Shown: piece after piece, positions 1-5,468 of the stretch
Layout of the letters: each line of letters starts with the position of its first letter
Position numbering within the stretch: position 1 is the stretch's first letter
Source: Verrucomicrobiales bacterium
GTDB lineage: Bacteria; Verrucomicrobiota; Verrucomicrobiia; Limisphaerales; Palsa-1400
Reading direction: 5' to 3'
DNA: 5,468 nt
Assembly: GCA_028293405.1 (NCBI GenBank)
Contig: JAQGOW010000389.1
Span: 1 to 5,468 of the forward strand
The notes under the pieces: generated by a model
Database searches by the model: none
Told to the model about the DNA's origin: nothing
Seen by the model: the letters and a program-made list of their open reading frames with translations, nothing else
Made by a program: the position numbers and the translations under genes

Positions 1-380
1 GTAATGGCGTCAATATCTTTGCGCTCAAGCAATTTTTCGTAATCTTTATAGCAGTTCGCACCGTCGATGCCTGCGTCCTTGCGACCGAGCTCCAGATTTC
101 TCGAGAACAAATCGCAAACCGCGGCAATGACAATATTATTATCAGCCGCGTTTGCTTTTTGCGAACGCACGTGCGTGCGACCCTGGGTGCCGCATCCAAC
201 GAACCCGACAACGATGCGTTCGTTAGCACCAATGACGCGGCCCGGCGACGGTGCCTGGGTTTGGCCGTATACGGGGGTTTTGAAAATGTTCGTGCCGACG
301 GCAGCAGCAGCGGTCGCGGCGATGCCGGCTTTTTTGATGAAGGAACGACGGGTTTGGAATTCTGAAGAATCGGGCGTCAT
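1..380 (-). CDS. Gfo/Idh/MocA-family oxidoreductase with Tat signal (N-terminal part, truncated by window edge)
   Basis: Reading leftward from the ATG at 380-378 gives 126 complete codons with no stop, so the gene continues beyond position 1. Residues 10-16 read TRRSFIK, a near-perfect twin-arginine motif. A hydrophobic alanine-rich stretch follows at about 18-30, so export of a folded protein through the Tat pathway is likely. Residues 56-71 (IVVGFVGCGTQGRTHV) form the first strand and GxGxxG turn of an NAD(P)-binding Rossmann fold. AAVCD at 86-90 ends strand two with the acidic residue that usually holds the cofactor ribose. The order of these elements is typical of the Gfo/Idh/MocA family; Tat-exported members are common in PVC bacteria and Bacteroidetes. 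The catalytic Lys motif and the C-terminal domain are outside the window, so the substrate (probably a sugar or polyol) cannot be named. The start is chosen because it puts the RR motif near the N-terminus; no clear Shine-Dalgarno precedes it. The gene is divergent from lysS. Confidence 0.88.
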   Translation of the reverse strand, partial: MTPDSSEFQTRRSFIKKAGIAATAAAAVGTNIFKTPVYGQTQAPSPGRVIGANERIVVGFVGCGTQGRTHVRSQKANAADNNIVIAAVCDLFSRNLELGRKDAGIDGANCYKDYEKLLERKDIDAI

Positions 381-388
381 AGGATGAA

Positions 389-418
389 ATTGTCCGCCTA
401 AGTTGCGAGTGGGGTCAA
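389..418 (-). promoter_or_regulatory. Candidate sigma70-type promoter for the oxidoreductase
   Basis: On the minus strand TTGACC (418-413) lies 18 bp upstream of GACAAT (394-389). These match the -35 and -10 consensus at 5 of 6 and 4 of 6 positions. Transcription would begin at about 380-383, at or just before the ATG at 380, giving a leaderless or nearly leaderless mRNA. That fits the lack of a ribosome binding site there. Motifs this weak arise by chance, so this is only a candidate. Confidence 0.25.
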
Positions 419-502
419 GCTGATTGCGTGGTAAGACGAGGACTGGGCATTGGTGGTTACTTGTGTTGCACAATGCAAATATTGACCGCTCATGATTTAA
501 TC

Positions 503-531
503 GAGTTGCTGCGGGCGAGACACCCGCACTC
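503..531 (+). other. Small GC-rich hairpin in the lysS leader
   Basis: TGCGGG (510-515) pairs perfectly with CCCGCA (523-528) around a 7-nt loop. GAG (503-505) can extend the stem with CTC (529-531) across a 4-nt one-sided bulge. The structure lies about 70 nt before the lysS start and is not followed by a T-run, so it does not look like an intrinsic terminator. It could be a leader structure or a chance dyad. Confidence 0.3.
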
Positions 532-600
532 CGTAATTGCCATTCGCGCGCTTGGCAGGTATTCGTAACCGGCTAATTTACTGTCTAAATAGAAAGAACC

Positions 601-2466
601 GTGGCGACAAATAACCCTCTAATCGAAATCCGCAGTGGCCGCGTCGCCAAAGCGGACGCGTTGCGCAAACTGGGCCTCAACCCGTATCCCTCCAAAAGCA
701 AGCGCACCCACTACACCAAACAAATTCTCGATGGATTCGAGGCGTTGAATGGGCAGACGGTCACTGTCGCCGGTCGCCTCATGTCCTGGCGCAAACAAGG
801 CGCGCTCGCTTTTGCGCACGTGCAGGATCAGACAGGTAAGATTCAGCTTTTTCTGCGGAAGAATTTGGTTAAGCCGACCGAGGCCTCGACTGCCACTTTG
901 GGTTACGCCGAGTTGAACCTGACCGACCTTGGCGACATCATCGAGGCCACGGGCAAGGTCATGCGCACCGAACGCGGTGAAATTTCCGTGCTCGTCGAAG
1001 AAATTCGTATGTTGACCAAGGCTATTCGTCCCCTGCCCGATCAATGGTCAGGCCTAAAAGATCGCGAACAAGTCCTGCGCAAACGTTATCTCGACACGAT
1101 ACTTGAACCGGAATCAGCACAACGTTACGCGAACATCAGCAAGATCGTTTCATCCATTCGCGAGTTCTTGAACCAACGTGGTTTTTTGGAGTTCAACACG
1201 CCGGTGATTCAACCGCAATACGGCGGCGGCACGGCAAAGCCTTTTAAGACGCATGTAAACGCACTCGGGTGCGACATGTATCTGGCGATTTCGCACGAGC
1301 TATATTTGAAGCGTTTGATCGTGGCGGGCTACGACAAGGTTTATACGATCGGCCGTTATTTCCGCAACGAAGGCATCGACCGCAGTCATCACCCGGAGTT
1401 CTCGATGGTTGAAACCATGGCCGCTTACGAGAACTACGAATACAACATGAACCTGATCGAGGACATGTTCCGTTACATTGCCACGAATGTCTTCGGTCGC
1501 ACGGAATTCACTGTGCTCGGGCACACGATTGATTTTGGCAAACCGTGGAAACGCATTTCCATGCCTGACGCGGTCAAAGAAAAATACGGCATCGATTTTC
1601 GCGATATCAAAACGGTTGATGAAGCGAACGAGAAACTCGCGAGTATCGGCATGAACGAAAAGCAGCCGAGCATCGGCGAAGCGCTCGTGAAGGCATTTGA
1701 GGGTGTTGAGAAAGAACTCATTCAACCGACGCTGGTTTACGGTCATCCGATCGAGATTTCACCTTTGGCCAAGCCGACGTCGGACGATCCGCGTTACGTC
1801 GAACGTTTCGAAATTTTCATCGCCGGTATGGAATGCGGCGATAATTGGTCGGAGCAAAACGATCCTGTTCACCTTCTTGAAACCTGGCGCAAATCCTACA
1901 AATCCGAAGAACGCGACGCTGGAAAATTTCATACGCTCGATTTCGATTTCATCGAAGCGCTCGAATACGGTATGCCCCCTACGACGGGCATCGGACCGGG
2001 CATCGAACGTATGGCGATGATTTTCACCGGAAAAGAAAATATCGATGACATCATTTTCTTCCCGTTGATGCGTCCGTCGGTTTCGCACATTAATGCGCAA
2101 GTTTACGGCATTCGTGAGCAAGCACTGGCGCCGGTTGAAGATTTGGCTCTGTCACAATCGGAGTTCGAAGCTCTCTGTAAAGAGGGCCTACTCAAACCAC
2201 AAACGACCCATGTGACGATCAAGCCGCATTTGCGGTCTTGGCCAAGTGGACGATACACCGGTCACGTCGACCTGGAGAGTTTTGTTGCGGATAGCGTTGT
2301 CCATCTAACCGGCTTCAATATCGAACTGCCGAAAACGATTTCGGACGATCAAGCGAAGGAAATTTTTGTCGGCAAATTGGAAGCATCCGTGCTGGGTTAC
2401 ATTCGCAAAACATTCCCGCAATGCCAGTTCACTATTTCACCGGCTACGGTGATGCGCGCTGGTTAG
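601..2466 (+). CDS. lysS: Lysyl-tRNA synthetase, class II, with C-terminal extension
   Basis: This enzyme charges tRNA(Lys) with lysine in the cytoplasm using ATP. Residues about 50-145 form the N-terminal OB-fold anticodon-binding domain (QTVTVAGRLMSWRKQG, then FAHVQDQTGKIQLF). The class II catalytic core follows: motif 1 around 187-203, PELYLK-like SHELYLK at 231-237, motif 2 at 254-267 (FRNEGIDRSHHPEF), and motif 3 at about 463-492 (TGIGPGIER to FFPLMRP). GTG at 601 is chosen because an in-frame TAA lies at 586-588 and the next ATG (781) would remove half the OB fold; only a weak purine run, AGAAAGA at 591-597, serves as a ribosome binding site. At 621 residues it is well above the usual length of about 500. 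Bacterial LysRS normally ends just after FPxMRP, whereas here about 130 residues follow, with alternating beta-strand-like segments and a terminal helix that I do not recognise. Several expected lysine-pocket residues differ. Identity as LysRS is firm by overall architecture; normal lysine specificity is an inference. Confidence 0.93.
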   Translation: MATNNPLIEIRSGRVAKADALRKLGLNPYPSKSKRTHYTKQILDGFEALNGQTVTVAGRLMSWRKQGALAFAHVQDQTGKIQLFLRKNLVKPTEASTATLGYAELNLTDLGDIIEATGKVMRTERGEISVLVEEIRMLTKAIRPLPDQWSGLKDREQVLRKRYLDTILEPESAQRYANISKIVSSIREFLNQRGFLEFNTPVIQPQYGGGTAKPFKTHVNALGCDMYLAISHELYLKRLIVAGYDKVYTIGRYFRNEGIDRSHHPEFSMVETMAAYENYEYNMNLIEDMFRYIATNVFGRTEFTVLGHTIDFGKPWKRISMPDAVKEKYGIDFRDIKTVDEANEKLASIGMNEKQPSIGEALVKAFEGVEKELIQPTLVYGHPIEISPLAKPTSDDPRYVERFEIFIAGMECGDNWSEQNDPVHLLETWRKSYKSEERDAGKFHTLDFDFIEALEYGMPPTTGIGPGIERMAMIFTGKENIDDIIFFPLMRPSVSHINAQVYGIREQALAPVEDLALSQSEFEALCKEGLLKPQTTHVTIKPHLRSWPSGRYTGHVDLESFVADSVVHLTGFNIELPKTISDDQAKEIFVGKLEASVLGYIRKTFPQCQFTISPATVMRAG

Positions 2467-2475
2467 TCGATCGAG

Positions 2476-3798
2476 TCAGAGCAGATTGAGAAATCGGTCG
2501 CGCATTTGCGGTTTGTCATCAAGACAGAGAGCGCTGGTTCCGAACTGCTGGACAAGTTCGTGGACGCGTTTCTTCACGTCGGCTTTTTCGTAGCCGTAGC
2601 CGAAAACGTATTCGATCGAGTTTGGGTCGAAGAACCAATTTGCTGGAACGCTCCCGTTTATTATCTTAAGAAAATTTTCGGCGACATTAAGCGGTCCGTA
2701 ATGCGTCTCAACAAATCGGCGCGCCTTCTCCCCGCAGGTTCGCCTTAGTTTCTCGTCTACAATCAGCCGTTCGATGGTCGGCTCGATTTCCTCAGGCAGA
2801 CAAAGGACGGTTGGCGCGAGCATTTCCGGGGGGGTCACTTTGATGAGTTCATCACGCGCGTTGGTTCCGATGACAGTCGCTTTTCCGAGGAACGCTGCTT
2901 CAGTAGCCACGTAGGAAATCGCCACGTCATAGAACACCTGGTCTACGACAAAATCGCACTCGGCCAACATTTTTTTTACAGCGGAATGCGATCGGTCATC
3001 TGGCCGCACCAAACGGACGCTATGACCTTTTTTCTGCAGGTTGGTGATTACGGCTTCGATCAAAGCGGTGCCTTTGCCGATTGGATCTGATGGAGCGTGG
3101 CCGACGATCACTTCACCACCATGCTCTGGTTCGACCGTGCCCGACGGCACTGCAACGGGTCTTCCCACAAATTCGTGGGAGATGATTTGTTTCCGATGCA
3201 ACTGCGCGTTGAGCGGATAATGGATGATCACACTGGCGAACTTTTCAATTCGACCCAGGTCGCGATGCTGTTTGCGAACGTACTTTGCTAATTGCTCGAC
3301 GGTCAGTTTGCGGGTTCCTTGCGAACCGTTCACGTAGGCTGGACGGCTGTCCGTGCCGTGAAACACGTAAATGATTTTCTTCCGCAAAAGTTTCAGCAAA
3401 GCCAGATCGAAAAACTTCGGAACGATAGGCACTCGAAACAAATCAACAAAACTGGTTCGACCCTGAATAATGAACACGTCGAAGGTGATTGCGGCCCAGC
3501 AAAAAACCATGGCCGCGATTACCGTTTGCCAGAATGTCGCAAAAACTTTTGCGATCGACAGTGTCACTTTGCGAAATGTTCCTGCGTTGTGCGCCGCCTC
3601 CTGAACACGAGCTCGGAACGCGATCGCCGCGCGCATTCTCGCCAACATTCTGCCTTTGCCGGGGTCGTCGAATTGAAACACCGATTCCGTCACCATGAAG
3701 CAATTTGATTCCACGCCGATTTCATCGAAGCCCTTTTTCAAGCCAGCGCAATACCCCGCCGTCTCGCTAAAACCGATGAAGACGCGCGGCTTGCTCAT
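2476..3798 (-). CDS. GT-B glycosyltransferase (GT4-like), probable surface-glycan assembly
   Basis: The 440-residue protein has a two-domain GT-B layout. The N-terminal half starts with strand one (RVFIGFSETAGYCAGLKKGFDE, 5-26), then has DVFIIQGRTSF (107-117) and KKIIYVFHGTDSRP (140-153). The DVF...SF and FHGTD pair is typical of acceptor domains in GT4-like enzymes. The C-terminal nucleotide-sugar domain begins with VGHAPSDPIGKGT (232-244), continues with CDFVVDQVFYD (291-301) and ends with TEAAFLGKATVIG (309-321), where the Glu is the likely donor-ribose contact. A hydrophobic segment at 85-106 may associate with the membrane. The gene starts 3 bp after the methyltransferase stop and has no clear Shine-Dalgarno, so translation is probably coupled. 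It probably transfers a sugar from an NDP-sugar onto a growing surface polysaccharide at the inner face of the cytoplasmic membrane. Donor and acceptor cannot be read from sequence. It converges on lysS with 9 bp between stop codons. Confidence 0.82.
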   Translation of the reverse strand: MSKPRVFIGFSETAGYCAGLKKGFDEIGVESNCFMVTESVFQFDDPGKGRMLARMRAAIAFRARVQEAAHNAGTFRKVTLSIAKVFATFWQTVIAAMVFCWAAITFDVFIIQGRTSFVDLFRVPIVPKFFDLALLKLLRKKIIYVFHGTDSRPAYVNGSQGTRKLTVEQLAKYVRKQHRDLGRIEKFASVIIHYPLNAQLHRKQIISHEFVGRPVAVPSGTVEPEHGGEVIVGHAPSDPIGKGTALIEAVITNLQKKGHSVRLVRPDDRSHSAVKKMLAECDFVVDQVFYDVAISYVATEAAFLGKATVIGTNARDELIKVTPPEMLAPTVLCLPEEIEPTIERLIVDEKLRRTCGEKARRFVETHYGPLNVAENFLKIINGSVPANWFFDPNSIEYVFGYGYEKADVKKRVHELVQQFGTSALCLDDKPQMRDRFLNLL

Positions 3799-3801
3799 GC
3801 G

Positions 3802-4437
3802 TTAGACAGCGGCTTGTTCTCTCGTGTATACAAAGAAGTCGGCGATGCTTTTGTCGCGATGCGGGTTCGTCTCGGTTTTCACGAGCGACCATTGCGGGAA
3901 GGTTCGTTCGACGAAGGGCGTAAAATTGCGGTCGCGGTGATGGAGGCTTTTGTCTTTGCTATCGAAGTTACTCGCGTAGATGACGACGTGTTCGCCGGCG
4001 GTCTCGAAAAGCTCGGTCATGTATTTCGTGAACACTTCGTCTTCGACGAGGTGATAGAGCACGTCCATGGAGATGGACAGTTGAGGTTTATACGCTGCAA
4101 TTTCCGTTTTGAACGTGTCCGGATTGTAGACTACGAATCGTTTTTTGGAGTCGCTCTTGAATTTGTCGCGACACATCGTGACGGCGGTTTTCGACACATC
4201 GACACCGAGATAACTTTCGACCTGCAAATACCCAGCTTGATTACCATCACCACTTCCAAAGTCGAACAGACGCGTTACGCCGTTTGCGCGGATGAAATTA
4301 TTGATGAAGTCCGCTTTATAAGCGGCAAGTTCATTATACGAGCCGGCGCCGGAATTACCGCCGTCTCGGTAACGCTTTTCCCAGTACGAAGAACTGCTGA
4401 AAAACCATCGTTTGAGGGCTCGGCTGACAAATGACAT
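3802..4437 (-). CDS. Class I SAM-dependent methyltransferase
   Basis: From the ATG at 4437 the product is 211 residues. The N-terminal block YWEKRYRDGGNSGAGSY (18-34) matches a signature I recall from a set of bacterial methyltransferases found in glycan loci. SAM-binding motif I is LFDFGSGDGNQ (57-67). The acidic residue binding the SAM ribose is D80 in GVDVS. A motif IV-like segment, MDVLYHLVEDEVF, lies at 124-136, and VVIYAS follows as a core strand. Start choice: a TTG at 4473 would add 12 residues but leaves only 12 bp to the divergent gene and would overlap that gene's ribosome binding site; neither start has a Shine-Dalgarno, so the ATG is preferred with moderate confidence. The stop TAA is followed after 3 bp by the glycosyltransferase ATG, indicating one transcription unit. 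Likely acceptors are a sugar or glycan terminus, inferred from the neighbours. The large ORF on the opposite strand over this gene is a shadow. Confidence 0.85.
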   Translation of the reverse strand: MSFVSRALKRWFFSSSSYWEKRYRDGGNSGAGSYNELAAYKADFINNFIRANGVTRLFDFGSGDGNQAGYLQVESYLGVDVSKTAVTMCRDKFKSDSKKRFVVYNPDTFKTEIAAYKPQLSISMDVLYHLVEDEVFTKYMTELFETAGEHVVIYASNFDSKDKSLHHRDRNFTPFVERTFPQWSLVKTETNPHRDKSIADFFVYTREQAAV

Positions 4438-4485
4438 TGAATAAAAGCTTGAAGTCGCAGCGGTGAAAGGCAAGGTTTTTCAACC
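4438..4485. promoter_or_regulatory. Short divergent start region between two methyltransferase genes
   Basis: Only 48 bp separate the two outward-facing start codons, so promoters for both units must lie here or inside the flanking coding sequences. On the plus strand AAGG at 4472-4475 sits 10 nt before the GTG at 4486 and is a plausible ribosome binding site; GAAAGG at 4465-4470 is a second but distant candidate. No good -35/-10 pair was found on either strand. AATAAA at 4440-4445 is the only AT-rich -10-like run, and it lacks a suitably spaced -35. The region is assigned by geometry, not by motif. Confidence 0.45.
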
Positions 4486-5169
4486 GTGCCAACGAGCCGC
4501 GCCACCGCAATCCCAACTGTTATTCAACTTGTGCTCCACCTTCAGCCCGAGTCGCTGCTGGACGTCGGCGTCGGGTTTGGAAAATGGGGACATTTATTTC
4601 GCGAATACACCGACATTCGTTTGTCCGAAAGCACCCCGGAACGTTACGACCGCAAGAATTGGAAAGTGCGGATCGACGGTATCGAAGGTTACCCGGAATA
4701 CTTGACGCCTGCGCACGATTTTCATTACGACCAGATTCATCGTGGCGATGCAGCCAAGGTCCTGCCGACGCTCGGCAATTACGACATCATTTTTTTGGGC
4801 GACATCATCGAGCACTTCGACAAAAAAGCAGGAATGCAATTGCTCGCCGAAGCGGTGAAGAAAGCGAATAAGGCGGTCATTATCTCGACGCCGAAGTTCG
4901 ATACCGAACAGGGCGCATCTTGCGGAAACGAATTAGAGCGCCATCGCAGTCTTTGGCATGCGGCGGACTTCGAGCAGTTCGACGGGGCAAAGGTCGTGAC
5001 GATCGATGGCGACCTGTTACTCGCGGCGATTCTCAAGCCGACGATATCGCCAGAGGTTCACAAACGCATCCGCCGTTCCGGGGTGCTTGGCATCGAACCG
5101 CGCGAGCGGATGCGACGAATGGTTCGACTGCCATCAACTATCATCAAACGCCTGCGCGGCAAGCATTGA
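4486..5169 (+). CDS. Class I SAM-dependent methyltransferase (second, unrelated to the divergent one)
   Basis: The 227-residue product begins at GTG 4486, supported by AAGG 10 nt upstream and by a compact N-terminus before motif I. Motif I is LLDVGVGFGKWG (24-35), the glycine-rich SAM loop. The expected acidic ribose-binding position falls in IDGIEGYPEY (63-72, Glu67). YDIIFLGDIIEHF (99-111) corresponds to motif IV and following, and VIISTPKF (131-138) is the next core strand. The GFGKWGHLFREY variant of motif I and the ISTP strand resemble methyltransferases seen in polysaccharide loci. A strongly basic C-terminal tail (about 193-227, rich in Arg and Lys) has no catalytic counterpart and could contact membrane phospholipids or nucleic acid. 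The next gene begins 11 bp after its TGA, so the two are probably cotranscribed. Methylation of a glycan or a glycan precursor is the favoured role, from context only. Confidence 0.82.
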   Translation: MPTSRATAIPTVIQLVLHLQPESLLDVGVGFGKWGHLFREYTDIRLSESTPERYDRKNWKVRIDGIEGYPEYLTPAHDFHYDQIHRGDAAKVLPTLGNYDIIFLGDIIEHFDKKAGMQLLAEAVKKANKAVIISTPKFDTEQGASCGNELERHRSLWHAADFEQFDGAKVVTIDGDLLLAAILKPTISPEVHKRIRRSGVLGIEPRERMRRMVRLPSTIIKRLRGKH

Positions 5170-5180
5170 ACGAGCACCAG

Positions 5181-5468
5181 ATGCAGACCGCCCATTTTGT
5201 CCTAACCCGCTTCAATGTGCCGTTGTCATTTGCGCGGCAGAACTATGGATTGGATGACCAATGGCTTGAGCACCGATTTGCGTTATTTGAAAATTTCTGT
5301 TTGCCCTCAGTAGCTGCGCAAACGAAGCGCGATTTTCATTGGATGCTGTTGATTGACGAAAAAACTTCGGATCGCTGGCGAACCCGCCTAGAGCAGGACG
5401 TCAAGGAGTTGCCGCAGGCCCATATCATTCCTACGCCGGCATGTTCGGAGGCGTTCTTTGTTCGCGAG
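5181..5468 (+). CDS. Putative rhamnosyltransferase-family glycosyltransferase (N-terminal part, truncated by window edge)
   Basis: From the ATG at 5181 there are 96 codons open to the window end. The sequence has FVLTRFNVPL (6-15), WLEHRFALFENFCLPSVAAQ (28-47) and FHWMLLIDEKT (52-62). This order, an RFNV strand, then WLExR...LFexFCLPSvxaQ, then a hydrophobic strand ending near an acidic residue, is the pattern I recall for the Pfam 'putative rhamnosyl transferase' family (PF11316), a GT-A-like group. The catalytic DxD region and C-terminus are not in view. A TTG at 5166, overlapping the upstream TGA, is an in-frame alternative start adding five residues; the ATG is preferred because it sits right before the conserved strand. 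Its position 11 bp after a methyltransferase suggests one operon in which the acceptor sugar may be methylated. The rhamnose donor is a family label, not demonstrated. Confidence 0.75.
   Translation, partial: MQTAHFVLTRFNVPLSFARQNYGLDDQWLEHRFALFENFCLPSVAAQTKRDFHWMLLIDEKTSDRWRTRLEQDVKELPQAHIIPTPACSEAFFVRE

Larger units (their letters stand above)
381..600. other. Divergent intergenic region between the oxidoreductase gene and lysS
   Basis: These 220 bp separate two outward-facing genes and must hold their promoters. No tRNA, T-box specifier or anti-terminator sequence, riboswitch signature or plausible small ORF was seen. Three small dyads are visible: overlapping 5-bp inverted repeats at 461-478, a GC-rich hairpin at 503-531, and TGCCA/TGGCA at 538-542 and 553-557. 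No convincing sigma70 promoter for lysS could be picked: the best -35-like element, TTGGCA at 552-557, lacks a good -10 at 16-18 bp. Confidence 0.7.

Noticed and set aside
67..387. Plus-strand ORF of 106 codons over the left-edge oxidoreductase
   Set aside because: The opposite strand carries the Tat signal and Rossmann motif in an unbroken frame. The plus-strand product has no features beyond those forced by the antisense.
448..462. TTGGTGGTTAC as a possible T-box anti-terminator element in the lysS leader
   Set aside because: It lacks the conserved AGGGTGGNACCGCG sequence, there is no stem I specifier structure, and no terminator hairpin with a T-run precedes lysS.
1300..2121. Minus-strand ORFs of 120-148 codons inside lysS
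   Set aside because: They are antisense to the conserved LysRS catalytic core, have no recognisable motifs, and their low-complexity His/Arg/Phe/Val-rich composition is typical of shadows.
3163..3180. Near-perfect 18-bp palindrome TCCCACAAATTCGTGGGA inside the glycosyltransferase gene
   Set aside because: It encodes ordinary residues (SHEFVG) in a continuous frame. One such dyad per few kilobases is expected by chance, and nothing nearby suggests a site or terminator.
3814..4434. A 206-codon plus-strand ORF lying almost entirely over the minus-strand methyltransferase
   Set aside because: The minus strand encodes clear SAM-binding motifs (DFGSGDGNQ, GVDVS, MDVLYHLVEDEVF). The plus-strand translation shows no recognisable fold and is the expected antisense shadow.
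4438..4473. Extended start for the minus-strand methyltransferase at TTG 4473
   Set aside because: It would add 12 residues without a Shine-Dalgarno and would overlap the ribosome binding site of the divergent gene. The ATG at 4437 gives a compact N-terminus before the YWEKRYR block. It cannot be fully excluded.
1..5468. CRISPR array, tRNA, insertion sequence, phage or toxin-antitoxin system
   Set aside because: No spaced direct repeats, cloverleaf-like segments, terminal inverted repeats with transposase, or paired small genes were found on either strand.

Overview
The window is a bacterial chromosomal segment of moderate GC with dense, short-spaced genes. Three things point loosely to Verrucomicrobiota or a related PVC lineage: a Tat-exported Gfo/Idh/MocA oxidoreductase, a lysyl-tRNA synthetase with an unusual C-terminal extension, and weak or missing Shine-Dalgarno sites. 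This placement is inference; no phylogenetic marker was tested.

Layout. (1) Positions 1-380, minus strand: the N-terminal 126 codons of a Gfo/Idh/MocA-family oxidoreductase with a twin-arginine signal; the rest lies beyond the left edge. (2) Positions 381-600: a 220-bp divergent intergenic region with a weak promoter candidate for the oxidoreductase and small dyads in the lysS leader. (3) Positions 601-2466, plus strand: lysS, a class II lysyl-tRNA synthetase of 621 residues, with about 130 residues beyond the usual C-terminus and several substitutions in the expected lysine pocket. (4) Positions 2476-4437, minus strand: a two-gene unit, SAM-dependent methyltransferase then GT-B glycosyltransferase, 3 bp apart and convergent with lysS across a 9-bp gap. 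(5) Positions 4486-5468, plus strand: a second, unrelated SAM-dependent methyltransferase, followed after 11 bp by the start of a putative rhamnosyltransferase-like glycosyltransferase that runs off the right edge.

From 2476 rightward the window reads as part of a surface-glycan (O-antigen, exopolysaccharide or S-layer glycan) assembly locus: two glycosyltransferases and two methyltransferases in two divergent units that share a roughly 50-bp start region. A plausible joint role is chain building by the glycosyltransferases and methylation of sugars or chain ends by the methyltransferases, but no substrate can be read from the sequence. lysS and the oxidoreductase appear to be neighbours of this locus, not members of it.

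I saw no tRNA, rRNA, CRISPR array, insertion sequence, integrase or phage gene. I found no convincing new multi-gene system. The observations most worth a second look are the extended lysyl-tRNA synthetase with its altered pocket and the two divergent methyltransferase-glycosyltransferase pairs.
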